Shown here: one piece after another, positions 44,864-57,400 of the stretch
How the letters are laid out: each line of letters opens with the position of its first letter
Numbering within the stretch: the stretch's first letter is position 1
DNA from: Bathymodiolus brooksi
Taxonomy: Eukaryota > Mollusca > Bivalvia > Mytilida > Modiolidae
Assembly (NCBI GenBank): GCA_963680875.1
Contig: OY804579.1
Coordinates: 26,645,804 to 26,709,803, forward strand
Length of the DNA: 64,000 nucleotides
Direction of reading: 5' to 3'
Position numbers and translations under genes: made by a program
The notes under the pieces: generated by a model
What the model was told of the DNA's origin: nothing
The model's input: only the letters and a program-made list of their open reading frames with translations
Databases searched by the model: none

Positions 44864-46574
44864 CAATAATGTAACATAATGTAAAGTTTCAGTATGTATA
44901 CAATAATGTAGCATAATGTAAAGTTTCAGTATGTACATGTATACTACAATAATGTAGCATAATGTAAAGTTTCAGTATGTACACTACAATAATGTAGCAT
45001 AATGTAAAGTTTCAGTATGTATACTACAATAACGTAAAGTTTCTGTATGTATACTACAATATTATAATGTAACATAATGTAAAGTTTCTGTATGTATACT
45101 ACAATAATGTAACATAATGTAAAGTTTCAGAATGTATACTACAATAATGTAACATAATGTACAGTTTCAGTATGTATACTACAATAATGTAACATAATGT
45201 AGTTTCAGTATGTATACTACAATAATGTAAAGTTTCTGTATGTATACTACAATATTATAATGTAAAGTTTCAGTATGTATGCTACAATAATGTAATATAA
45301 TGTAGTTTCAGTATGTATACTACAATAATGTAACATAATGTAAAGTTGCAGTATGTATGCTACAATAATGTAATATAATGTAAAGTTTCAGTATGTATGC
45401 TACAATAATGTAGCATAATGTAAAGTTTTAGTATGTGTACTACAATAATGTAATATAGTGTAAAGTTTCAGTATGTATACTACAATAATGTAACATGATG
45501 TAAAGTTTTTGTATGTGTACTACAACAATGTAATATAATGTAAAGTTTCTGTATGTATACTACAATATTATAATGTAACATAATGTAAAATGTCTGTATG
45601 TATACTACAATAATGTAACATAATGTAAAGTTTCAGTATGTATACTACAATAATGTAATATAATGTAAAGTTTCTGTATGTATACTACAATAATGTAGCA
45701 TAATGTAAAGTTTCTGTATGTATACTACAATAATGTAACATAATGTAAAGTTTTAGTATGTGTACTACAATAATGTAACATAATGTAAAGTTTCAGTATG
45801 TATACTACAATAATGTAGCATAATGTAAAGTTTCTGTGTGTATACTACAATAATGTAACATAATGTAAAGTTTTAGTATGTGTACTACAACAATGTAATA
45901 TAATGTAAAGTTTCTGTATGTATACTACAATATCATAATGTAACATAATGTAAAATGTCTGTATGTATACTACAATAATGTAACATAATGTAAAGTTTCA
46001 GTATGTATACTACAATAATGTAGCATAATGTAGTTTCAGTATGTATACTACAATAATGTAACATAATGTAAAGTTTTAGTATGTGTACTATAATAATGTA
46101 ATATAATGTAAAGTTTCAGTATGTATACTACAATAATGTAGCATAATGTAAAGTTTCTGTATGTATACTACAATAATGTAACATAATGTAAAGTTTTAGT
46201 ATGTGTACTACAACAATGTAATATAATGTAAAGTTTCTGTATGTATACTACAATATCATAATGTAACATAATGTAAAATGTCTGTATGTATACTACAATA
46301 ATGTAACATAATGTAAAGTTTCAGTATGTATACTACAATAATGTAGCATAATGTAAAGTTTCAGTATGTACATGTATACTACAATAATGTAACATAATGT
46401 AAAGTTTCAGTATGTACACTACAATAATGTAGCATAATGTAAAGTTTCAGTATGTATACTACAATAACGTAAAGTTTCTGTATGTATACTACAATATTAT
46501 AATGTAACATAATGTAAAGTTTCAGTATGTGTACTACAATAATGTAATATAATGTAAGGTTTCTGTATGTACAG
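44864..46574. repeat. ~40-bp minisatellite, second block
   Basis: Continuation of the minisatellite after the hAT-like insertion. The same unit family is present, including longer units with ATATTATAATGTAACATAAT. Some variant successions recur in groups of several units. It ends at CTGTATGTACAG before 46575. Confidence 0.92.
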
Positions 46575-46649
46575 ATCCCTCCAAGTGTATCAACGATCAT
46601 ACTCTCAGGTCGGACACAGAGTTTTGTCGGACCTCCCAGGTCGGAGTGA
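46575..46649 (+). CDS. Candidate 3' exon of DAGL (speculative)
   Basis: After TTTCTGTATGTACAG, a possible acceptor, a phase-0 frame reads IPPSVSTIILSGRTQSFVGP, PRSE and a TGA at 46647-46649. It would be in phase after the 36027-36146 exon. The expected next DAGL block is of the form YPPG.IIH., so IPPS..TIIL could be a diverged version, but resemblance is weak and the acceptor is made by the minisatellite sequence. A GT at 46609 could be a donor. Chance is a fair explanation. Confidence 0.15.
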   Translation: MPPSVSTIILSGRTQSFVGPPRSE

Positions 46650-47445
46650 GAGTCTCCACTCTCAGATAGTTAAACTGTAAACAGGAAACGTCCTCAAATT
46701 CTGCTAATCAATAAATTTGTGCATAAAGAAACATGCGTATCTTAATAAAGCTGAAGTAAATGAGTGATATACAGTGATACGGAAAGTATAGATATGTTAA
46801 CGGCTGTCACGGGCGATATATACAATAATATACATGAATAAAATGTATTAACATGCAGTACCCATGTTTTAAGTGCACTAGAAGTGAATATTAATATGTC
46901 CCTATGTACTCGCGACAATCGATGCCAAGGCCCTTTCACTTACTGCAGACAGTTGCCGGTTTACGATATCGGGTGTGTTTGCTCTTTTACGTGTTGGCCA
47001 AATGTAAGGCGAACAAAACCGGGTAAATAATTCTAATTTATTTTAAAGGCACATTTGGATTAAAATTATTTAGTAAAATTTAAGTTTTATTTTGTTCATG
47101 GCGAATGGGTCGTAAATCCGTAAATCCAGTTTTTTCTTTCTTGAAAATTGGCAGTCTGCGGAGTCCTGATATAGGTGAAATAATATTTTATTAGTGTATT
47201 CTACGGTTTTTTTTTACAGTTTACCTGTCAAAACATCACCCATCTCAGCATGTTATCGCATCGTGCATTCATGATATACAAATACACCTATCACAGGTGT
47301 GGAAAAAAACGTTGCTCAAGACTCTTTTTACTAAGACTTATAAACATAGATAACTATTTTGCGTTTTCGATTTTCAAGCCGTCTTCCAATTTATTTGTAC
47401 TTAAAAAATAAATTTATATCTTTTTTCTTATATATGTGTATAAAT
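46650..47445. other. Non-coding DNA
   Basis: Contains CTCTCAGGTCGG / GGTCGGAGTGAGAG inverted words at 46605-46665 and otherwise AT-rich sequence. No gene recognised. Confidence 0.45.
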
Positions 47446-48331
47446 GGTAGCATCCCAAATTGCCGATTCCCAGTTTGCAGAATCCCAAATTGCCGATTCC
47501 CAGTTTGCAGAATCCCAAATTGCCGGGTCCAATTAGCCGATTCCCAAATTGCTGACATATGAAAAATATTGTTATTGCAAGTAGAATAATGCTTCTAATT
47601 TATGAAGGAAAATTGTAAATAATTAAATAAATATTTCTTTTGAAATGGTCCGACATACCAGGGAATTTAGATTATAGCATTCGAGCTCAAAAGGATATAT
47701 GGTGGATTAGTTCTGCAGACAACCATGATATCTGTCAAGATGAATGATGTCAAGAAATAATTTCAAAACATATGCTCTGTGAATAATAACTGGCATAAAC
47801 ATGAGAGAATACCGGTACACATTTTTTGTTTTGTAAATACTCCCCAAACTTGTTTGGAGTTAATTAATTGCCGATCATTTATTGAAATCTACCATAATCA
47901 CTTAGCTTGGATATTGTGGGTATAGTACTAGTTCATTTTTAGATTACCGAAATCATCAATCAGTTCTAAATAATTTGCTATTTAACGACAATTTTCGGCA
48001 TTTTTTTTTCTTTTTTACTTAGTAAAACTCTAAAAAAAAACAAAAAAAAACATTTACTTATTTGTAGTTTTTTTCCATTGTTCTTCAATGGTTTGAGTAA
48101 TGAGTATCGGCATCTCCTGTTCAACAATTAGTATGCATTTGATTATGGTTTTTCTAATTAAAATTGCACGAAAAATTACTGCTTTCAATAAAATATGTAC
48201 ACATCATCAATATTTTCTTTTTAAATAAAAAATTATATGATGAAATTTTGTCATTTTTAACAAAAGTCGGCAATATGGGATTCGACAAAATGGAATCGGC
48301 AATATGGTATTCGGCAATCTGGTACTTATTC
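47446..48331. mobile_element. 886-bp MITE-like element with ATTGCCGA terminal iterons and 8-bp TSD
   Basis: The flanks carry GTATAAAT at 47438-47445 and 48332-48339, directly abutting the ends. The left terminal region repeats CCCAAATTGCCGATTCCCAG (two full units of ~34 bp and partial ones). The right end, read in reverse, gives CCAGATTGCCGAATACC, ATATTGCCGATTCC and ATCCCATATTGCCGA. So both ends carry inverted clusters of an ATTGCCGAWTCCC iteron. The interior is AT-rich without a transposase. The superfamily is unclear; 8-bp duplications occur in hAT and some others. Confidence 0.65.
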
Positions 48332-48424
48332 GTATAAATATCTTAATAAAATAAATACATTTACGGGGAGAAATTATTATACGTCATGATATCGTTATTT
48401 AGGTAAATACTTATTAGACAGATT

Positions 48425-51400
48425 TTTTAGCTCACCTGACCCAAAGGGTCATGTGAGGTATTGCCATCACTTGGCGTCCGTCATCCGTCCGTTAACTTAT
48501 CATATTTTAATCTACTCCTCTGAAACAACTGGACCAAATTGGACCAAACTTGGCAGAAAGCATCTATATAAGGTCCTCTATAAAGTTTCTTCATTTCGTC
48601 CCATTCCACCAACAAATATGGCCGCCAAGGGCAATTCTTGTTTCTGATTGGCTAATGTTAAAAAAATCTTCTCCTCTGAAACTGCTTGGCCAAATGGAGC
48701 CAAACTTGGCAGGAAGCATCTATGTAAGATCCTCTATAAAACTTCTTCATTTAATTCCATTCGGCCAACAAAGATGGCCCCTGTTACTAAAAATAGAACA
48801 TAGGGTAAAATTGAGGGTAAAATTGCACGTTTTTGGTAACAACTCAAAAACCGTTAATAATATCAGAAATCTGACATGGGCAAAAATGATCAGCACAGGA
48901 AGATCTAACTACCCTGAAATTTTGAAGAAAATCTGATTACCTATCTTGGAGTTATTGCCCTTTTTTCATCAAATTTTCAAAATTTTAATACTTTTCGTTT
49001 TTTATTTCAAAAACTATAAGAGATAGACGTTAAGTTTAAACAGCAAACATGTGCAGCATGTCAAGATCTACATGCCCTGCAATTGTAAAGTAAATCTGAT
49101 TACCCGTCTAGGAGTTATTGCCCTTTTTTATTTTTATTTTTTTTAATTTAAACATTTTTGTCTGATATTTCAAAAACTATTAGAGATAAAGGTTAAGTTT
49201 AAATTGCAAACATGTGCAGCATATTAAGATCTACATACACTGTAATTTTGAAGTTAATCTGAGTACCCAATTTGGAGTTATTGCCCTTTTTTTCGTCAAA
49301 TTTTCAAAATGTTAATACCTTATGTCCTTTATTTCAAAAACTATAAGAGATAGATGTTAACTTTAAACAGCAAACATGTTCAGCATGTCAAGATCAATCT
49401 AGCCTGCAATTTTAAAGTAAATCTGATTACCCATCTTGAAGTTATTGCCCTTTTTTCATCAAATTTTAAAAATGTTAATACTTTTCATCCTTTATTTTAA
49501 AAACTATAAGAGATAGATGTTGAGTGTAAACTGAAAACATGTTCAGCTTGTCAAGATCTACATGCCCTGCAATTTTGAAGTAAATCTGATTACCCGTCTA
49601 GGAGTTATTGCCCTTTTTTCATCATTTTTTAGCTAACCTGACCCAAAGGGCCATGTGAGGTATTGCCATCACTTGGCGTCCGTCATCCCTCCGTTAACTT
49701 TTTCATATTTTAATCTTCTCCTCTGAAACAACTTGGCCAAATGGAACCAAACTTGGCAGTAAACATCTATGTAAGGTCCTCTATAAAGTTTCTCCATTTA
49801 GTCCATTTGGCCTACAAACATGGCCACCAAGATTAATTCTTTTTAGCTCACCTGACCCAAAGGGTCATGTGAGGTATTGCCATCACTTGGCGTCTGTCGT
49901 CCGTACGTTAACTTTTCATATTTTAATCTACTCCTCTGAAACAACTGGACCAAATTGAACCAAACTTGGCAGAAAGCATCTATATAAGGTCCTCTATAAA
50001 GTTTCTTCATTTCGTCCCATTCCACCAACAAATATGGCCGCCAAGGGCAATTCTTGTTTCTGATTGGCTAATGTTAAATAAATCCTCTCCTCTGAAACTG
50101 CTTGGCCAAATGGAGTTAAACTTGGCAGGAAGCATCTATGTAAGATCCTCTATAAAACCTCTTCATTTAGTTCCATTTGGCCAACAAACATGGCCGCTGT
50201 TACTAAAAATAGAACATAGGGTAAAATTGAGGGTAAAATTGCACGTTTTTGGTAACAACTCAAAAACAGTTAATAATATCAGAAATCTGACATGGGCAAA
50301 AATGATCAGCACAGGAAGATCTAACTACCCTGAAATTTTGAAGAAAATCTGATTACCTATCTTGGAGTTATTGCCCTTTTTTCATCAAATTTTCAAAATT
50401 TTAATACTTTTCGTTTTTTATTTCAAAAACTATAAGAGATAGACGTTAAGTTTAAACAGCAAACATGTGCAGCATGTCAAGATCTACATGCCCTGCAATT
50501 GTGAAGTAAATCTGATTACCCGTCTAGGAGTTATTGCCCTTTTTTATTTTTATTATTTTTAATTTAAACATTTTTGTCTGATATTTCAAAAACTATTAGA
50601 GATAAAGGTTAAGTTTAAATTGCAAACATGTGCAGCATATTAAGATCTACATACACTGTAATTTTGAAGTTAATCTGAGTACCCAATTTGGAGTTATTGC
50701 CCTTTTTTTCATCAAATTTTCAAAATGTTAATACCTTTTGTCCTTTATTTCAAAAACTATAAGAGATAGATGTTAAGTTTAAACAGCAAACATGTTCAGC
50801 ATGTCAAGATCAATCTAGCCTGCAATTTTAAAGTAAATCTGATTACCCATCTTGAAGTTATTGCCCTTTTTTCATCAAATTTTAAAAATGTTAATACTTT
50901 TCATCCTTTATTTCAAAAACTATAAGAGATAGATGTTGAGTGTAAACTGAAAACATGTTCAGCTTGTCAAGATCTACATGCCCTGCAATTTTGAAGTAAA
51001 TCTGATTACCCGTCTAGGAGTTATTTCCCTTTTTTCATCATTTTTTAGCTCACCTGACCCAAAGGGCCATGTGAGGTATTGCCATCACTTGGCGTCCGTC
51101 ATCCGTCCGTTAACTTTTTCATATTTTAATCTTCTCCTCTGAAACAACTTGGCCAAATGGAACCAAACTTGGCAGTAAACATCTATGTAAGGTCCTCTAT
51201 AAAGTTTCTCCATTTAGTCCATTTGGCCTACAAACATGGCCGCCAAGATTAATTCTTTTAGCTCACCTGACCCAAAGGGTCATGTGAGGTATTGCCATCA
51301 CTTGGCGTCCGTCGTCCATCCGTTAACTTTTCATATTTTAATCTACTCCTCTGAAACAACTGGACCAAATTGTACCAAACTTGGCAGAAAGCATCTATAT

Positions 51401-54400
51401 AAGGTCCTCTATAAAGTTTCTTCATTTCGTCCCATTCCGCCAACAAATATGGCCACCAAGGGCAATTCTTGTTTCTGATTGGCTAATGTTAAAAAAATCT
51501 TCTCCTCTGAAACTGCTTGGCCAAATGGAGCCAAACTTGGCAGGAAGCATCTATGTAAGATCCTCTATAAAACTTCTTCATTTAATTCCATTCGGCCAAC
51601 AAACATGGCCGCTGTTACTAAAAATAGAACATAGGGTAAAATTGAGGGTAAAATTGCACGTTTTTGGTAACAACTCAAAAACCGTTAATAATATCAGAAA
51701 TCTGACATGGGCAAAAATGATCAGCACAGGAAGATCTAACTACCCTGAAATTTTGAAGAAAATCTGATTACCTATCTTGGAGTTATTGCCCTTTTTTCAT
51801 CAAAATTTTAATACTTTTCGTTTTTTATTTCAAAAACTATAAGAGATAGACGTTAAGTTTAAACAGCAAACATGTGCAGCATGTCAAGATCTACATGCCC
51901 TGCAATTGTGAAGTAAATCTGATTACCCGTCTAGGAGTTATTGCCCTTTTTTATTTTTATTTTTTTTAATTTAAACATTTTTGTCTGATATTTCAAAAAC
52001 TATTAGAGATAAAGGTTAAGTTTAAATTGCAAACATGTGCAGCATATTAAGATCTACATACACTGTAATTTTGAAGTTAATCTGAGTACCCAATTTGGAG
52101 TTATTGCCCTTTTTTTCGTCAAATTTTCAAAATGTTAATACCTTTTGTCCTTTATTTCAAAAACTATAAGAGATAGATGTTAAGTTTAAACAGCAAACAT
52201 GTTCAGCATGTCAAGATCAATCTAGCCTGCAATTTTAAAGTAAATCTGATTACCCATCTTGAAGTTATTGCCCTTTTTTCATCAAATTTTAAAAATGTTA
52301 ATACTTTTCATCCTTTATTTCAAAAACTATAAGAGATAGATGTTGAGTGTAAACTGAAAACATGTTCAGCTTGTCAAGATCTACATGCCCTGCAATTTTG
52401 AAGTAAATCTGATTACCCGTCTAGGAGTTATTGCCCTTTTTTCATCATTTTTTAGCTCACCTGACCCAAAGGGCCATGTGAGGTATTGCCATCACTTGGC
52501 GTCCGTCATCCCTCCGTTAACTTTTTCATATTTTAATCTTCTCCTCTGAAACAACTTGGCCAAATGGAACCAAACTTGGCAGTAAACATCTATGTAAGGT
52601 CCTCTATAAAGTTTCTCCATTTAGTCCATTTGGCCTACAAACATGGCCGCCAAGATTAATTCTTTTAGCTCACCTGACCCAAAGGGTCATGTGAGGTATT
52701 GCCATCACTTGGCGTCTGTCGTCCGTACGTTAACTTTTCATATTTTAATCTACTCCTCTGAAACAACTGGACCAAATTGAACCAAACTTGGCAGAAAGCA
52801 TCTATATAAGGTCCTCTATAAAGTTTCTTCATTTCGTCCCATTCCACCAACAAATATGGCCGCCAAGGGCAATTCTTGTTTCTGATTGGCTAATGTTAAA
52901 TAAATCCTCTCCTCTGAAACTGCTTGGCCAAATGGAGTTAAACTTGGCAGGAAGCATCTATGTAAGATCCTCTATAAAACCTCTTCATTTAGTTCCATTT
53001 GGCCAACAAACATGGCCGCTGTTACTAAAAATAGAACATAGGGTAAAATTGAGGGTAAAATTGCACGTTTTTGGTAACAACTCAAAAACAGTTAATAATA
53101 TCAGAAATCTGACATGGGCAAAAATGATCAGCACAGGAAGATCTAACTACCCTGAAATTTTGAAGAAAATCTGATTACCTATCTTGGAGTTATTGCCCTT
53201 TTTTCATCAAATTTTCAAAATTTTAATACTTTTCGTTTTTTATTTCAAAAACTATAAGAGATAGACGTTAAGTTTAAACAGCAAACATGTGCAGCATGTC
53301 AAGATCTACATGCCCTGCAATTGTGAAGTAAATCTGATTACCCGTCTAGGAGTTATTGCCCTTTTTTATTTTTATTATTTTTAATTTAAACATTTTTGTC
53401 TGATATTTCAAAAACTATTAGAGATAAAGGTTAAGTTTAAATTGCAAACATGTGCAGCATATTAAGATCTACATACACTGTAATTTTGAAGTTAATCTGA
53501 GTACCCAATTTGGAGTTATTGCCCTTTTTTTCATCAAATTTTCAAAATGTTAATACCTTTTGTCCTTTATTTCAAAAACTATAAGAGATAGATGTTAAGT
53601 TTAAACAGCAAACATGTTCAGCATGTCAAGATCAATCTAGCCTGCAATTTTAAAGTAAATCTGATTACCCATCTTGAAGTTATTGCCCTTTTTTCATCAA
53701 ATTTTAAAAATGTTAATACTTTTCATCCTTTATTTCAAAAACTATAAGAGATAGATGTTGAGTGTAAACTGAAAACATGTTCAGCTTGTCAAGATCTACA
53801 TGCCCTGCAATTTTGAAGTAAATCTGATTACCCGTCTAGGAGTTATTTCCCTTTTTTCATCATTTTTTAGCTCACCTGACCCAAAGGGCCATGTGAGGTA
53901 TTGCCATCACTTGGCGTCCGTCATCCGTCCGTTAACTTTTTCATATTTTAATCTTCTCCTCTGAAACAACTTGGCCAAATGGAACCAAACTTGGCAGTAA
54001 ACATCTATGTAAGGTCCTCTATAAAGTTTCTCCATTTAGTCCATTTGGCCTACAAACATGGCCGCCAAGATTAATTCTTTTAGCTCACCTGACCCAAAGG
54101 GTCATGTGAGGTATTGCCATCACTTGGCGTCCGTCGTCCATCCGTTAACTTTTCATATTTTAATCTACTCCTCTGAAACAACTGGACCAAATTGTACCAA
54201 ACTTGGCAGAAAGCATCTATATAAGGTCCTCTATAAAGTTTCTTCATTTCGTCCCATTCCGCCAACAAATATGGCCACCAAGGGCAATTCTTGTTTCTGA
54301 TTGGCTAATGTTAAAAAAATCTTCTCCTCTGAAACTGCTTGGCCAAATGGAGCCAAACTTGGCAGGAAGCATCTATGTAAGATCCTCTATAAAACTTCTT

Positions 54401-57400
54401 CATTTAATTCCATTCGGCCAACAAACATGGCCGCTGTTACTAAAAATAGAACATAGGGTAAAATTGAGGGTAAAATTGCACGTTTTTGGTAACAACTCAA
54501 AAACCGTTAATAATATCAGAAATCTGACATGGGCAAAAATGATCAGCACAGGAAGATCTAACTACCCTGAAATTTTGAAGAAAATCTGATTACCTATCTT
54601 GGAGTTATTGCCCTTTTTTCATCAAAATTTTAATACTTTTCGTTTTTTATTTCAAAAACTATAAGAGATAGACGTTAAGTTTAAACAGCAAACATGTGCA
54701 GCATGTCAAGATCTACATGCCCTGCAATTGTGAAGTAAATCTGATTACCCGTCTAGGAGTTATTGCCCTTTTTTATTTTTATTTTTTTTAATTTAAACAT
54801 TTTTGTCTGATATTTCAAAAACTATTAGAGATAAAGGTTAAGTTTAAATTGCAAACATGTGCAGCATATTAAGATCTACATACACTGTAATTTTGAAGTT
54901 AATCTGAGTACCCAATTTGGAGTTATTGCCCTTTTTTTCGTCAAATTTTCAAAATGTTAATACCTTTTGTCCTTTATTTCAAAAACTATAAGAGATAGAT
55001 GTTAAGTTTAAACAGCAAACATGTTCAGCATGTCAAGATCAATCTAGCCTGCAATTTTAAAGTAAATCTGATTACCCATCTTGAAGTTATTGCCCTTTTT
55101 TCATCAAATTTTAAAAATGTTAATACTTTTCATCCTTTATTTCAAAAACTATAAGAGATAGATGTTGAGTGTAAACTGAAAACATGTTCAGCTTGTCAAG
55201 ATCTACATGCCCTGCAATTTTGAAGTAAATCTGATTACCCGTCTAGGAGTTATTGCCCTTTTTTCATCATTTTTTAGCTCACCTGACCCAAAGGGCCATG
55301 TGAGGTATTGCCATCACTTGGCGTCCGTCATCCCTCCGTTAACTTTTTCATATTTTAATCTTCTCCTCTGAAACAACTTGGCCAAATGGAACCAAACTTG
55401 GCAGTAAACATCTATGTAAGGTCCTCTATAAAGTTTCTCCATTTAGTCCATTTGGCCTACAAACATGGCCGCCAAGATTAATTCTTTTAGCTCACCTGAC
55501 CCAAAGGGTCATGTGAGGTATTGCCATCACTTGGCGTCCGTCGTCCATCCGTTAACTTTTCATATTTTAATCTACTCCTCTGAAACAACTGGACCAAATT
55601 GTACAAACTTGGCAGAAAGCATCTATATAAGGTCCTCTATAAAGTTTCTTCATTTCGTCCCATTCCGCCAACAAATATGGCCGCCAAGGGCAATTCTTGT
55701 TTCTGATTGGCTAATGTTAAAAAAATCTTCTCCTCTGAAACTGCTTGACCAAATGGAGCCAAACTTGGCAGGAAGCATCTATGTAAGATCCTCTATAAAA
55801 CTTCTTCATTTAATTCCATTCGGCCAACAAACATGGCCACTGTTACTAAAAATAGAACATAGGGTAAAATTGAGGGTAAAATTGCACGTTTTTGGTAACA
55901 ACTCAAAAACCGTTAATAATATCAGAAATCTGACATGGGCAAAAATGATCAGCACAGGAAGATCTAACTACCCTGAAATTTTGAAGAAAATCTGATTACC
56001 TATCTTGGAGTTATTGCCCTTTTTTCATCAAATTTTCAAAATTTTAATACTTTTCGTTTTTTATTTCAAAAACTATAAGAGATAGACGTTAAGTTTAAAC
56101 AGCAAACATGTGCAGCATGTCAAGATCTACATGCCCTGCAATTGTGAAGTAAATCTGATTACCCGTCTAGGAGTTATTGCCCTTTTTTATTTTTATTTTT
56201 TTTAATTTAAACATTTTTGTCTGATATTTCAAAAACTATTAGAGATAAAGGTTAAGTTTAAATTGCAAACATGTGCAGCATATTAAGATCTACATACACT
56301 GTAATTTTGAAGTTAATCTGAGTACCCAATTTGGAGTTATTGCCCTTTTTTTCGTCAAATTTTCAAAATGTTAATACCTTTTGTCCTTTATTTCAAAAAC
56401 TATAAGAGATAGATGTTAAGTTTAAACAGCAAACATGTTCAGCATGTCAAGATCAATCTAGCCTGCAATTTTAAAGTAAATCTGATTACCCATCTTGAAG
56501 TTATTGCCCTTTTTTCATCAAATTTTAAAAATGTTAATACTTTTCATCCTTTATTTCAAAAACTATAAGAGATAGATGTTGAGTGTAAACTGAAAACATG
56601 TTCAGCTTGTCAAGATCTACATGCCCTGCAATTTTGAAGTAAATCTGATTACCCGTCTAGGAGTTATTGCCCTTTTTTCATCATTTTTTAGCTCACCTGA
56701 CCCAAAGGGCCATGTGAGGTATTGCCATCACTTGGCGTCCGTCATCCGTCCGTTAACTTTTTCATATTTTAATCTTCTCCTCTGAAACAACTTGGCCAAA
56801 TGGAACCAAACTTGGCAGTAAACATCTATGTAAGGTCCTCTATAAAGTTTCTCCATTTAGTCCATTTGGCCTACAAACATGGCCGCCAAGATTAATTCTT
56901 TTAGCTCACCTGACCCAAAGGGTCATGTGAGGTATTGCCATCACTTGGCGTCCGTCGTCCATCCGTTAACTTTTCATATTTTAATCTACTCCTCTGAAAC
57001 AACTGGACCAAATTGTACAAAACTTGGCAGAAAGCATCTATATAAGGTCCTCTATAAAGTTTCTTCATTTCGTCCCATTCTGCTAACAAACATGGCCGCT
57101 GTTACTAAAAATAGAACATAGGGTAAAATTGAGGGTAAAATTGCATGTTTTTGGTAACAACTCAAAAACCGTTAATAATATCAGAAATCTGACATGGGCA
57201 AAAATGATCATCACAGGAAGATCTAACTACCCTGAAATTTTGAAGAAAATCTGATTACCTATCTTGGAGTTATTGCCCTTTTTTCATCAAATTTTCAAAA
57301 TTTTAATACTTTTCGTTTTTTATTTCAAAAACTATAAGAGATAGACGTTAAGTTTAAACAGCAAACATGTGCAGCATGTCAAGATCTACATGCCCTGCAA

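Noticed and set aside
42318..46574. Regular repeats that might suggest a CRISPR-like array
   Set aside because: Units are contiguous with no unique spacers and the genome is eukaryotic, so it is a minisatellite.
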